A DNA stretch of 64,000 nucleotides from a virus (IMGVR_UViG_3300024261_000014:19880-83879); one strand, 5' to 3'. Positions 33,115 to 42,663 are shown, counted from the stretch's first letter. Program-made: numbers and translations. Notes: generated from the sequence alone by a model not told the origin.

Positions 33115-35853
33115 TTAAAAATCAATAGTTAATCCTATGTTTGCATATCTTGGTGTTCCAAGAAATACTTCAGAATTATGAGCTAAGTGAAGTTTATCAC
33201 CATACCCATTGTATTGACTATTATCAACTGCATCTTGTACATAAACTTCATCAAGTGCGTTAAAGATGTGACCTGTAATAGTCAAATCTAAACCAGCAAT
33301 ACTTGGAAGTTTGTAAGATGCGTGTAAATCAAGTTTTGAGTAACCAGGAGCTTCCCAAACTTGTGTTCTATCTGCAACTCCATCAGAATCCACTTCTCTT
33401 GAACCAGGACTCCAATCTGCATAGTTCTTATCATATACATTGTAAAGTGCTTGTACTCTCAATCCCTTAATAGGTTTAAGTGTTACACCCAATATATAAG
33501 ATGATTGTGGTTGGTCACCAACAAATAACCCATCAAGTGCATATGCATATTCAGTAGTTTGATAACCAATTACTTGGTTGTCATCGTTATATTGAGATTC
33601 TTGGTAAGTACCATTGGCATCACCATCGAACTTCCAACCACCGAAAGAAGCAATCAAATCAAGTTCTACCATTTCGTGTGGTAATACTTTTACTTCAACT
33701 TCTGTACCTCTATGTTTCTGATTAACACCTCTTAAAAAGATTACATCAGTATCACCTGAATCTCCTTGACCCGTGTCAACATTACGAGTAAGGTTTCTAT
33801 CTTTCCAATCTGTGTTATAAGCAGATACTTTCACGGCAACTTTATCGTTTGCATATCCAACACCAACTTCTGTTGATAAGAATTTCTCATTGTCTGGGTC
33901 GGATGCGACCGTACCAGAATAATCAATTACATTATCAAGAATTGGTGCTTTTTCCACATATCCTGAATTTATAAAAGTAGTAACACCATCTAACCATTCA
34001 TAGTGTACTCCACCTTTAACTTGATATGATGAAATAGCATCAGCAGTAATTTTCTCGTTTTCTACTGAAAAATGGTCTTGATATGAATATTTAATAGATG
34101 ATATTCCACCCATTCCATATACATTTAGATTATCTTTCGTGTAGTTACCTTGAACAAATCCACCTAACCAATCGACAGTAGTAGTGTTATGATAAGCAAT
34201 AATATCACCTAACCCAACAACTTTTCCATCTGGTGCATTGTCATCAGCAAAATCAACATAGTAATCACCACCTAATAAATCACGAACTTCACGAGCGTGT
34301 TCTATTTCAGCAGTTCTCCAATCGATACCAGTTTGAAATTCTAAATCTTCATTAACTTTATAATTTAATTTAGAAATTAATCCATATGTATCTTGTCTGT
34401 TGATTGAGTTTCTAAGAATACCTGTAGAACGATGGTCTGTTTCAGAATAATCAGCATCGATATTAGTACGATTCTGTTCAATCTCTCCATTCCAATCCCA
34501 CATCCAAGGCGAACTTGAATACCAAGCATTATCTGCTACGGCTGGTGTTCTCATTACACTACCATAAGTTCCTGTTCCACCACCTGAACCACCACTCCAA
34601 TAAAGAACTGATGATAATTTAGTTTTATCATTTATCTCTAAAAAGTGATTTAGATTCACTAATGGTTTATGGAAGAAATTCTCCCTTTCATTAAGAAAGT
34701 TTGAATTTTTTCTTTTGGTTGTGTTTGCTCCATACATATACCAATATTGTTCTCCAGTATAGTCGGAACTAACTGGTGCCCAATTTTGACTAAAGAATCT
34801 ACCAGCTTCAGTTTCGAATTTGTTACCCTCTGCAAAAGCATCAGTATCATATCCGTCAATATCACTTGCTAACTCTTGTGAGTAAGTAGCAATATTCTGT
34901 TTGTATAGATTTTGTCCGTGTCTTTGTGGTGCACCGATTGCGTACAACTCGAATCGTTGTTTATCGGATACTGCATAAGAACTTCCAAAATAATAAGCCC
35001 AAGCATCTGTCCAGTTTCCATCAATGATACCATCACCAGTCTTACGAACAATTGTTCCAGCCAGTGCAAGTTTATCACCAATCAAACCTGAATTGTAGTT
35101 AATAGTAGTTTTAATAAAACCACCATCTCCTGCTTCTTGTTTGAACTTACCACCCTTTTCGTATTTAGCAGGGTCTGTAATGATATTCATAGTTCCACCA
35201 ATAGAAGGTGTGGCAAGATTTACAGCTGATAGTCCTCTTTGTAACTGAATTGATTGAGCAGCATCTGCAACCCCATCCCAATTACTCCAATAAACCCATC
35301 CGTTCTCCATATCATTTTGGGGAACACCATTAATCATCACCGCAACATTTCTTTGGTTAAACCCTCGTACATTAATACGAGCATCACCAGCACCACCACC
35401 TTGTTGAGTTGCATATACACTTGGTGTAGTATTCAAAGCCATTGGAACATCTTGACTACCAAGTCTAAGTTCCATTTCTTCTTTACTAACCATTGAATAA
35501 GCAACAGGTGTTGTTGCAACAGCTCTTGAAGCCAAAACTTCAACATCTGTTAGAGTAAGAGCATCAATTGCCAAAGCAATATTCACTTTTACTTCACTAT
35601 CACCCACAACAACCTCTTTAGATTGAGATGAGTATCCTATGAATGAAGCAGTAATAGTATAAGTTCCAGCTTCTACTGAAATTGTAGTAAGACCTGTCTC
35701 GTTAGTAACACCACCGAGTTCAGTTCCCTCTACCACTACATTTGCTCCAACCAAAGGGTTATATTCAACATCTTTAACATCAACAACAATGGATTGAGCG
35801 AACAATCCTGTCATCAATACGAAAGATGCTATTAGTTTACGATATATATTCAT
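33115..35853 (-). CDS. TonB-dependent outer-membrane receptor (FCB type)
   Basis: A complete 912-residue receptor: signal peptide at 1-20 (IASFVLMTGLFAQ) without lipobox, a CarboxypepD-regulatory domain at about 22-103 (GANVVVEGTELGGVTNETG), a TonB-box-like stretch (LTDVEVLA), a plug domain at about 115-235 (DARINVRGFNQRNVAVMING, then NGWVYWSNWD), and a 22-strand-type barrel ending YANIGLTIDF with terminal Phe. Such proteins import siderophores, vitamins, glycans or peptides using the TonB motor. The type is normal in Bacteroidota and Marinimicrobia but not in phages. G+C looks higher than in flanking genes. It has AGGAG before the ATG and hairpins on both sides, like a moron. Substrate unknown. 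Confidence 0.95.
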   Translation of the reverse strand: MNIYRKLIASFVLMTGLFAQSIVVDVKDVEYNPLVGANVVVEGTELGGVTNETGLTTISVEAGTYTITASFIGYSSQSKEVVVGDSEVKVNIALAIDALTLTDVEVLASRAVATTPVAYSMVSKEEMELRLGSQDVPMALNTTPSVYATQQGGGAGDARINVRGFNQRNVAVMINGVPQNDMENGWVYWSNWDGVADAAQSIQLQRGLSAVNLATPSIGGTMNIITDPAKYEKGGKFKQEAGDGGFIKTTINYNSGLIGDKLALAGTIVRKTGDGIIDGNWTDAWAYYFGSSYAVSDKQRFELYAIGAPQRHGQNLYKQNIATYSQELASDIDGYDTDAFAEGNKFETEAGRFFSQNWAPVSSDYTGEQYWYMYGANTTKRKNSNFLNERENFFHKPLVNLNHFLEINDKTKLSSVLYWSGGSGGGTGTYGSVMRTPAVADNAWYSSSPWMWDWNGEIEQNRTNIDADYSETDHRSTGILRNSINRQDTYGLISKLNYKVNEDLEFQTGIDWRTAEIEHAREVRDLLGGDYYVDFADDNAPDGKVVGLGDIIAYHNTTTVDWLGGFVQGNYTKDNLNVYGMGGISSIKYSYQDHFSVENEKITADAISSYQVKGGVHYEWLDGVTTFINSGYVEKAPILDNVIDYSGTVASDPDNEKFLSTEVGVGYANDKVAVKVSAYNTDWKDRNLTRNVDTGQGDSGDTDVIFLRGVNQKHRGTEVEVKVLPHEMVELDLIASFGGWKFDGDANGTYQESQYNDDNQVIGYQTTEYAYALDGLFVGDQPQSSYILGVTLKPIKGLRVQALYNVYDKNYADWSPGSREVDSDGVADRTQVWEAPGYSKLDLHASYKLPSIAGLDLTITGHIFNALDEVYVQDAVDNSQYNGYGDKLHLAHNSEVFLGTPRYANIGLTIDF

Positions 35854-35881
35854 AAATCGTCTCCTCTGTTTGTTTTGTTAA

Positions 35882-35907
35882 GACACATTTTTTACCAGGT
35901 GTGTCAA
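35882..35907 (-). promoter_or_regulatory. Possible promoter and operator of the receptor gene
   Basis: On the minus strand TTGACA lies at 35907-35902, with no good -10 at 17-18 bases (TCTTAA at best). An inverted repeat, GACACA at 35882-35887 and TGTGTC at 35900-35905, covers the -35 edge and the spacer, where a repressor could bind. The -10 is weak, so the promoter call is tentative. Confidence 0.35.
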
Positions 35908-35912
35908 CTGCC

Positions 35913-35934
35913 TGTGTATGTGAAATCATACACA
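35913..35934 (-). terminator. Perfect hairpin after nrdJ
   Basis: TGTGTATG and CATACACA pair over 8 bases with a 6-base loop, starting 3 bases past the nrdJ stop. No U-run follows. It lies just before the presumed receptor promoter and may separate the two units. Confidence 0.45.
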
Positions 35935-35937
35935 TAT

Positions 35938-37959
35938 TTAGTTTGCGTAATCTTGGTCATCATTATCACCAGTCGTAGGTGTGATTTCTATATCACAAAA
36001 ATCACCATCACAAAACTTCTCTACATTAGCTTCTTCTGCTTTGATTACACCAAAGTTTAGTTTACCTAATTTCTTAACATCTTTATTATATTGGTTTTCA
36101 TCAATTGCTTCATATGGCATTTGTTTGTATGCTCCATAATCATGTCTTGGTAGTAATGAAATACCCTTCAAATGATATTGGTAATAGTTTAATACTTGTG
36201 GTATCATTTCTCCCTCTGTTTCAGGATTAAATGTGACCGTACAACTTACTTGATTATCAGCCCAATGTCTTTGCATAAATGCTGCTAATGAGAATTGTTC
36301 CCATATGGATAACTCTCCGACTGTTCTAATTCCCTCTCCTACATCGACAGGAACTTCAACAACCATAGTGGTATCCTCTGAACCAAACGCAGGTTCTACT
36401 TTATATCCTGCCTTTTTCAAAGGTTCTAACAAATCTGAATGTTTCGATACTCTAATTCTTCTTGTATAGAATCTTGATTCTGGATAATGTAATCCAGGTG
36501 TTGAACCTGCTAATAGTGATACTGTCCCACTTGGTTTAACACTTGTAGTCTTAATTGATTTTGGTACTGCAAACCAATCTGAATACATTTTATCCCACTC
36601 TTGTATGGTATCATATCCATCTTCCAACCAAGTCTTTAACTCGTGTAATCCACGATTAGTTATGAACTGAGCAATTCCACTCACACTACATCCAATTCTT
36701 CTGTTTCTCAACATAACTCTATTTGTATCACTCCAATGAGTTCTACCAAGTGTTACAGTTTTTGCATACAAATATGCATATTTTAAAGTTCTTTTATAAT
36801 CCTCTAATGAGTCGTGATTGTTTGGGAATGTTTCCACTAAACAACATAATTCATAACTTTCTAATGATTGTTCTAAACAAGGATTACCACCCGCAACTCT
36901 ATGGTCTTTATCATCTCCACCATTCTTCATACGAGAGTATTTTCTCATGTTGTCTAACCACGCAAATCCAGGCTCACCATTATCATTAATTCTTTTTGAT
37001 GCCTCTGTATAATCCATACCGAGTTCTGCAAATATTGAATTATTAGACGTCCAACCATATTGTTCTCTGTGTGGATTTACTTTATAATTCTTTAAATCTA
37101 AGTATTCTTCTGAATTAGGGTCTCCAAATACAATCTCAGCAGTTCTTCTAACATTTCCTGCCACTACACACTTACCGATTAAATTCATAATATCTACGAT
37201 TGTTGTGATTGTTATTGGTTTTCCACTATTAGCTTCTAATGTTTCTCTAACAGTCTCGTGTACTTCCATTAGTGGTTCAGGACCTGAACTTACTCCACCA
37301 AAACCTTTGATTGGTTCACCTGCTAATCTGACTAAACTATAATCAAATACAACTTCTCCCTGTCCGTGAAAATAACTTTCTAATAAAAGTTGTAATGATT
37401 CTACCCAACCCTCACGAGTATCTGGTATTTGAAAGTTTTGTTCATCTCGTTTGATATCAATACCTTTAATATCTATCTCTCCAGCACCTTTAGTATCAAA
37501 TCCTACTCCAACACCTAACATTGAAGCATCCATAAGGAAACAAAATGGTTTTGCGTAATCTTCTTTGATTGTTTTAGTGGATACGAATGCACAATTGTTT
37601 AGTGCTGCATACAAACCCTTTTCTTCTGTGATTGCTGTTCCCATCGCCCATAAACCACGACCTGGTGGTAAGAACTTCATTGTAAAGATTCTTTCGTACA
37701 TATCTTGTGCTGATTTTTGTGCTTGCCATGGATTCCAACCTAATTGGTGAGATTCAATCCAATTCATTTGCATTGTATAAGTTCCCTCTACAACTCTTTT
37801 GACGGTTTCCCACCATCTCTCGTTTTTCCCATCTTCTTTAATACGTGAATACGTTCTCATATAAACTAATTCACCCAACCCATTGAAACCAAAAGGCGGT
37901 TTCTTTCTTTTATACTTATTAATAAAATTTTCTGATAATTTAAACTTATGCGTACCCAT
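35938..37959 (-). CDS. nrdJ: Adenosylcobalamin-dependent (class II) ribonucleotide reductase
   Basis: Makes deoxynucleotides for phage DNA using coenzyme B12, without oxygen or a second subunit. The pattern is that of monomeric RTPR: ALNNCAFVST with the first redox cysteine, GGNPCLEQSLESYELCCLVE with the thiyl cysteine, glutamate and partner cysteine, SVKPSGTVSLLAGSTPGLHY for phosphate, and a C-terminal CxxxxC pair (FCDGDFCD). Length about 673 residues versus about 740 in Lactobacillus. The ATG at 37959 is preferred to 37974 because GGAG lies before it. Its 3' neighbour is the TonB-dependent receptor. Confidence 0.85.
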   Translation of the reverse strand: MGTHKFKLSENFINKYKRKKPPFGFNGLGELVYMRTYSRIKEDGKNERWWETVKRVVEGTYTMQMNWIESHQLGWNPWQAQKSAQDMYERIFTMKFLPPGRGLWAMGTAITEEKGLYAALNNCAFVSTKTIKEDYAKPFCFLMDASMLGVGVGFDTKGAGEIDIKGIDIKRDEQNFQIPDTREGWVESLQLLLESYFHGQGEVVFDYSLVRLAGEPIKGFGGVSSGPEPLMEVHETVRETLEANSGKPITITTIVDIMNLIGKCVVAGNVRRTAEIVFGDPNSEEYLDLKNYKVNPHREQYGWTSNNSIFAELGMDYTEASKRINDNGEPGFAWLDNMRKYSRMKNGGDDKDHRVAGGNPCLEQSLESYELCCLVETFPNNHDSLEDYKRTLKYAYLYAKTVTLGRTHWSDTNRVMLRNRRIGCSVSGIAQFITNRGLHELKTWLEDGYDTIQEWDKMYSDWFAVPKSIKTTSVKPSGTVSLLAGSTPGLHYPESRFYTRRIRVSKHSDLLEPLKKAGYKVEPAFGSEDTTMVVEVPVDVGEGIRTVGELSIWEQFSLAAFMQRHWADNQVSCTVTFNPETEGEMIPQVLNYYQYHLKGISLLPRHDYGAYKQMPYEAIDENQYNKDVKKLGKLNFGVIKAEEANVEKFCDGDFCDIEITPTTGDNDDQDYAN

Positions 37960-38086
37960 TTTAAAACTCTCCATTTTTTGTCTTTTCTTTTATTTTCTTA
38001 TACCCATAATACATATAGTATATACTACTTAAATACACCATTATTTTTGAATTATTTAATTTTTTCTTTGAATTTTTTTGGAAGTT

Positions 38087-39448
38087 TTATTCAAACCCTT
38101 CACCATCAAAATCTTTTTTCTTTTGTGCCAAGGTTTTACGTAGATACTCATCTGCATTATTCATTTTACCTTGGGCCTCTTTTCCACCTTGTGAGCTGGT
38201 TTCGTAGATTTGTATGAAACCTGTATTGGTATTGATGGTTGCTGGAAATGTAATTCCATCAGGCCCAAATCTATTTTTAATAACGTGGAATCTACCTGTA
38301 TTTGCTATCTTATCTTCTACTTTTCTACTCATACTCATTACAAAATCTGATGTCATCACCTTGCTATAGTCCTCACTAACTTTTGATGCATCAATAACAT
38401 CTTCTTCTAACGCAGAACGATTTGCTTGCGATGCAGTCCATACTGGAATATCAAACTCTCCTGCCATACCTCTTAGTTCTTCATAAACGTGTCCAATTTG
38501 ATGTCTTTTTTCTGTGAAGTTAGATGTTGATTTCATAATATCTGCATAATCCACAATAACCATATCTGGTTTTATACCTTGCAATTCACATTGTTGTAAA
38601 TGTGCTACGATTGAATTTACACTTGCAGTTCTCGTTGGCCAATACTTGATAATTAAGTTACCTTTTAATTTATCAATTGCTTTCTGCACTTCTTCTTTAT
38701 AATATTGTAAGTTACCCGTTGGTTGTCCACTAACAATTGTATCATATCGTAACCCAACATACTGAGCATTTAACTCTAATGTATAGTGAATTACGGTCTT
38801 ACCTTGTTTAACTGCATGAGCACCAATTGCCTGTAGTGTCCAAGATTTACCGATACCAGCAGGGGCAACAATCACTCCAAGCTCTCCACCTGCTAAACCA
38901 CCATCCATCAAATCATTAACACTATCCCATGCGGTTGGCATAACTATTCTCGCTTGTTGACTCATTCTCTCTTCAAAACCAGTAATGTATTCGTGTCCGA
39001 TATCCCTTTCCATACCAGCAGTCATTGCTTTGTCAATTATACCTTTGATTTCATCATATCGATGAGATTCTAATAATTCAACTGATTGCATAATCGCACC
39101 CTTAACAACTTGATTCTTACAAAACTCTAATGTTTGTTCTTGAACAAATGGTAAATCTGTTGCTTCTCTATAATTCCAAGCATTTCGTAATGAATCAACA
39201 ATTGTGGTTTTTAATGTAGGATTATCTACCTCTTCCAGTATAACCTTAACTGCTTCCATTGTTGGTGGTGTTTTGTATTTAACAAAATATTCTTTGATAG
39301 ATTTTATCAGATATTTATTAGAATCCGTATCAAAATAACTTACTTCTAATATTTCTATAATTTGTTTTGTAAATTTACTATCAAGTAATAAACTTGTAAT
39401 TATTTTTGACTGGAACGATGTTCCATATTGTATTAAATTTTCGCTCAT
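38087..39448 (-). CDS. gp41: Replicative DNA helicase, gp41/DnaB-like
   Basis: Hexameric 5'-3' helicase of the replication fork. Walker A is VIVAPAGIGKSWTLQAI (about residue 186), Walker B MVIVDYADIM, and the DnaB-type H3 region VWTASQANRSALEED follows, with SMSRK near the end. The N-terminal 140 residues are helical, as in gp41. 453 residues match T4 gp41 (475). It sits among uvsX, RNase H and nrdJ. About 110 AT-rich bases separate it from nrdJ, where nothing else is seen. Confidence 0.9.
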   Translation of the reverse strand: MSENLIQYGTSFQSKIITSLLLDSKFTKQIIEILEVSYFDTDSNKYLIKSIKEYFVKYKTPPTMEAVKVILEEVDNPTLKTTIVDSLRNAWNYREATDLPFVQEQTLEFCKNQVVKGAIMQSVELLESHRYDEIKGIIDKAMTAGMERDIGHEYITGFEERMSQQARIVMPTAWDSVNDLMDGGLAGGELGVIVAPAGIGKSWTLQAIGAHAVKQGKTVIHYTLELNAQYVGLRYDTIVSGQPTGNLQYYKEEVQKAIDKLKGNLIIKYWPTRTASVNSIVAHLQQCELQGIKPDMVIVDYADIMKSTSNFTEKRHQIGHVYEELRGMAGEFDIPVWTASQANRSALEEDVIDASKVSEDYSKVMTSDFVMSMSRKVEDKIANTGRFHVIKNRFGPDGITFPATINTNTGFIQIYETSSQGGKEAQGKMNNADEYLRKTLAQKKKDFDGEGFE

Positions 39449-39459
39449 TATAACCTATA

Positions 39460-39648
39460 TTAAGTATCCAGATTCGTGTACAAATCTTGGACTTTTTTAT
39501 CATAAAATTCTTTTCTTTTCTTATCACGATACCTTTGTCGTGCTTTTGCTTTTAAATCTTCAGCATTACGCATATAATGTTCCATCTGCCACTTTCGTTG
39601 AGCATCCTGACGTTCTTTATCGGTATGGTATTTACGTTTTCGTCCCAT
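39460..39648 (-). CDS. Small basic protein, 62 aa
   Basis: The product (GRKRKYHTDKERQDAQRKWQ and then KAKARQRYRDKKRKEFYDK) is strongly basic and helical, like small DNA-binding or endonuclease-associated phage proteins. It overlaps the RNase H gene by 17 bases and precedes the helicase gene by 11. Family unknown. Confidence 0.5.
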   Translation of the reverse strand: MGRKRKYHTDKERQDAQRKWQMEHYMRNAEDLKAKARQRYRDKKRKEFYDKKVQDLYTNLDT

Positions 39649-40696
39649 GTGTTTTCTCTGCCATAAAATTTAATCTATTAAATGTTGTGTGTAACCAACT
39701 ATCTAAATTAGGTAACGCCGTGTACAATTTATCTTCCAAAAATTTCTTTTGAAATATATGTTTCACTAAACGCTGTATAGGATTCCCACATATCTCTTGT
39801 ATTTTTAACTTACTACTTCCAGATATGTTTATCTCATCTAAATCCATCAGTTTCTTATTCAAGAGTAATTGGTCTGAAGAATTAGTAATTACTTCACATA
39901 ATTTAAATTGTTTCTTTTTAGATTCTGCACTTTTCAGAACATCTTCTATTGTAAACTTATGGGGGGATTCAAGCCAAGGAAATAACTTTAAAAGGGTTTT
40001 TATTCCAGCACCCTTAATACCAGGTATCCCATCCGATTTATCACCATCCATTGTTCTAAATAATAAAAAGTTTGTGGAACTTATGCCATATTCTTCCAAT
40101 ATTTTTTCTTGGTCATACATCTTCTTCTTAGTAGGTGACCAAACTGAAATTCTATCATCCACCAATTGTAAGAAATCTTTATCGGTTGACATTATAGTAA
40201 CCTTATCCTTAAAGACATGTTTTGCTGAATAACCAATCACATCATCTGCTTCTATGTTTTCAGCAGTAGTAATAGTTAAAGGTAATAGTTCTAAATACTC
40301 GATTACTCTATTTAATTGAGCAATCATCATTTTATGTTCATCTGCACGAGTTAAAGATATTCCATCTGTTCTATTCAACCGAAGAGACATCTTTCTTCCT
40401 GCCTTATACTCTGGAAATATTTTTCTACGGCGGTTAGACCCACCTTTACCATCAAATACTATGATAGTTCTTGTGGGTCTTACCATATTAATAGCGAATC
40501 CAATTGACCTTAAAAAACCTACTATTCCACCAATGTGAACCCCATCCTCATTAGTAGTAGGTACTGCGGTAAACACTCTAATAAAAGTGTTTAAACCATC
40601 AATCAATAAAACCGAGTCATTTGGTTCTCCACCATCAACCTTTCCGCCAGATTTTTTTATTTCTTCGAGTATAGATAAGTGTTTTTGATTAATCAC
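39632..40696 (-). CDS. rnh: 5'-3' exonuclease / RNase H
   Basis: Flap-type nuclease that removes RNA primers. The acidic cluster is complete: SVLLIDGLNTFIRV at the N-terminus, IIVFDGKGGSNRRRKIFPEY, ENIEADDVIGYSA, VTIMSTDKDFLQLV, then a helix-hairpin segment MDGDKSDGIPGIKGAGIKTL. The order is as in T4 RNase H; 354 residues are a little longer than T4 (305). It overlaps uvsX by 8 bases (ATGA-type). Confidence 0.9.
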   Translation of the reverse strand: MINQKHLSILEEIKKSGGKVDGGEPNDSVLLIDGLNTFIRVFTAVPTTNEDGVHIGGIVGFLRSIGFAINMVRPTRTIIVFDGKGGSNRRRKIFPEYKAGRKMSLRLNRTDGISLTRADEHKMMIAQLNRVIEYLELLPLTITTAENIEADDVIGYSAKHVFKDKVTIMSTDKDFLQLVDDRISVWSPTKKKMYDQEKILEEYGISSTNFLLFRTMDGDKSDGIPGIKGAGIKTLLKLFPWLESPHKFTIEDVLKSAESKKKQFKLCEVITNSSDQLLLNKKLMDLDEINISGSSKLKIQEICGNPIQRLVKHIFQKKFLEDKLYTALPNLDSWLHTTFNRLNFMAEKTHGTKT

Positions 40697-41789
40697 CTAA
40701 GACCTCATCTGTGAACTCTACATCATCAATACCAAGTTTTTCTTTGTATTTTAATATAACCTTATCACAAATGATACCATAGACATAGTCTTTCAACTCA
40801 TCATCTTTGGTAATTAACTCTTCCCAATCCTTAGATAAAAACTTATGGTCTTTACCATTTTGGTCTGTAAGAGTGTACCACGCACCAGCTGATTTAATCA
40901 ACTTATGTTCTTTTAGAACAGTCAACCAAGCTCCGTAGTTATCAATACCCCTATCAAAGTACATATGATAATCTGTATGTCTTAAAGGTGGCCCAAGTCT
41001 GTTTTTCACAATCTGTGCTCTACACTTCATACCTAATACATTTTTTGCTGTATCTTTAATTTGTCCCATGTTCTTCAACCTAATTCTTGTTGAAGCGTGG
41101 AATGGTAATGCTTTCCCACCACTTGTTGTCCAAGGGTCTCCGAACATTACTCCGAGTTTTTGTCTTAATTGATTAGTAAACACAAGTGCCACTCGTTGTC
41201 TACCAACCATTTGAGTAATCTTTCTCAATGCTTTTGATATAATGATTGCTTTTGCAGTTGCCCAACCATCTTTATCAAAATCTGCTTCCAACTCTACTTT
41301 CGTAGTAGCTGCAGCGAGTGAATCAACCATAATAGTTACTAATCTATCTTTATCTGATTCCCTAACTTTAGTTATAATTTCTACAATCGCTTCAAATATA
41401 TCTTCTACTGTCTCTAAGTGTAGATATAACATCTTACCCATATCAATTCCAATCACTTCCATAAACTCTTGAGAAACTGAAGTTTCAGTATCTATATAAA
41501 CTGCAACCCCACCTTTCTTTTGAGTTTCTGCTAAGATGTGTGCACCAAGTAGAGATTTTCCACTTGATTCTAATCCATTGATTTCTGTAATTCTTCCAAC
41601 TGCAATTCCACCATTTGGTCTATTTGATATAGCCAAATCTAACATAGAACTACCTGTTGAGATAAAATCTGTGATATCCGTAGGTGTATTATCTGTACCA
41701 TCCAGAAAGTATGCTACTTTATTATCTTTAAATTTCTTATTTAAACTGTCGGCCAAAGTATCGGCCAATACATCGTGTACTGATGACAT
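40689..41789 (-). CDS. uvsX: UvsX/RecA-like recombinase
   Basis: Strand-exchange protein for recombination-dependent replication. Walker A is GLESSGKSLLGAHIL, Walker B VTIMVDSLAAATTK, and VALVFTNQLRQKLGVMFGDP is the L2-type DNA-binding loop region with TSGGKALPFHAS after it. The acidic C-terminus (GIDDVEFTDEVLGD) is usual. 366 residues, like T4 UvsX (391). The leader carries a strong inverted repeat (see 41810-41877). Confidence 0.9.
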   Translation of the reverse strand: MSSVHDVLADTLADSLNKKFKDNKVAYFLDGTDNTPTDITDFISTGSSMLDLAISNRPNGGIAVGRITEINGLESSGKSLLGAHILAETQKKGGVAVYIDTETSVSQEFMEVIGIDMGKMLYLHLETVEDIFEAIVEIITKVRESDKDRLVTIMVDSLAAATTKVELEADFDKDGWATAKAIIISKALRKITQMVGRQRVALVFTNQLRQKLGVMFGDPWTTSGGKALPFHASTRIRLKNMGQIKDTAKNVLGMKCRAQIVKNRLGPPLRHTDYHMYFDRGIDNYGAWLTVLKEHKLIKSAGAWYTLTDQNGKDHKFLSKDWEELITKDDELKDYVYGIICDKVILKYKEKLGIDDVEFTDEVLGD

Positions 41790-41809
41790 TCATTTCTCCT
41801 TATCAAATT

Positions 41810-41877
41810 GTTAATGTGTAGTTAGGGAATACAATAACACCCATCTCTACTTTTGTTGTATGTTGCCACACATTAAC
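41810..41877 (-). promoter_or_regulatory. Nested inverted repeat in the gp32-uvsX intergenic leader
   Basis: GTTAATGTGT (41810-41819) pairs with ACACATTAAC (41868-41877) over 10 perfect bases. Inside it ATACAA (41829-41834) pairs with TTGTAT (41856-41861). The element begins 12 bases after the gp32 stop and ends about 20 bases before the uvsX start, so it could be a leader structure controlling uvsX translation or an RNA-processing site. Confidence 0.55.
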
Positions 41878-41889
41878 GGGGGTTTTTAT

Positions 41890-42663
41890 TTACGAGTTAA
41901 ATAACTCATCAAAAGCATCACCAGTATTACTTACCTTAGATTTGTCAAGTTCAGCTACATTTCCTCCAACGGCTTTTGCTGTTGTTGATACTTCTGAATC
42001 TTCTTCAGTTGCATCACCATCAGGGTTTAACCATGTATTTAGTATATCTGTCATATCATCGTATGATAACTCTTGATAGATTTCTGTAATGTCCTGTTGT
42101 TTCTTTACTTTTTCAAGTATATCAGGCTCATCAGAAATCGGTGATTGATTAGGTTTGACGCGAATGTTAGTTTTTGGATAACTTGCTCCACTCTCCTCAG
42201 CTGAGATAAACTCTACCGAAATATCACGACCATTAATTGGGTCTGTAATATCACCATAATCAGGGTCTGCGATTACTGAAAGAAGTTCTTGATAAACTGT
42301 CTTTCCAAATCCCCAAAACTTCACACCTTGCGATTCTTCACCACGAACTATAACTGGAGCAAAAGTTCTCATCTTTGCTTCAAGTTTACGTGATAACTGA
42401 TAATCTTCCTTATTGCCACTTGCTTTTAGTTTTTGAGCAAACTCTTCAATAGGGTCTGGTCTACCAAAAGAAATTGGTGATAAATAAGAGCGATTGCTCA
42501 GATTGTAGTGAAAAAACAATTCAATAAAAGGATTATCTTTATTGAATGAGTAAGGTACGATACGAATTTGAGTTTTACCTGGTTGTGGTTTCCAAAGACT
42601 GGAAGTCCGATTGTTAGTTGTTTGTAACTGCCCGAGGCGTTTTTTTATTGCGTTTAAATCCAT
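41890..42663 (-). CDS. gp32: Single-stranded DNA-binding protein, gp32-like
   Basis: Coats single strands in replication, recombination and repair. The N-terminus (AIKKRLGQLQTTNNRTSSLW then RIVPY) is as in marine gp32 relatives, the middle is a beta-rich OB-type core, and the acidic C-terminus ends TGDAFDELFNS, the tail that contacts partner proteins. 257 residues (T4 has 301). A zinc site is not visible. Upstream of uvsX in the same transcript. Confidence 0.85.
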   Translation of the reverse strand: MDLNAIKKRLGQLQTTNNRTSSLWKPQPGKTQIRIVPYSFNKDNPFIELFFHYNLSNRSYLSPISFGRPDPIEEFAQKLKASGNKEDYQLSRKLEAKMRTFAPVIVRGEESQGVKFWGFGKTVYQELLSVIADPDYGDITDPINGRDISVEFISAEESGASYPKTNIRVKPNQSPISDEPDILEKVKKQQDITEIYQELSYDDMTDILNTWLNPDGDATEEDSEVSTTAKAVGGNVAELDKSKVSNTGDAFDELFNS

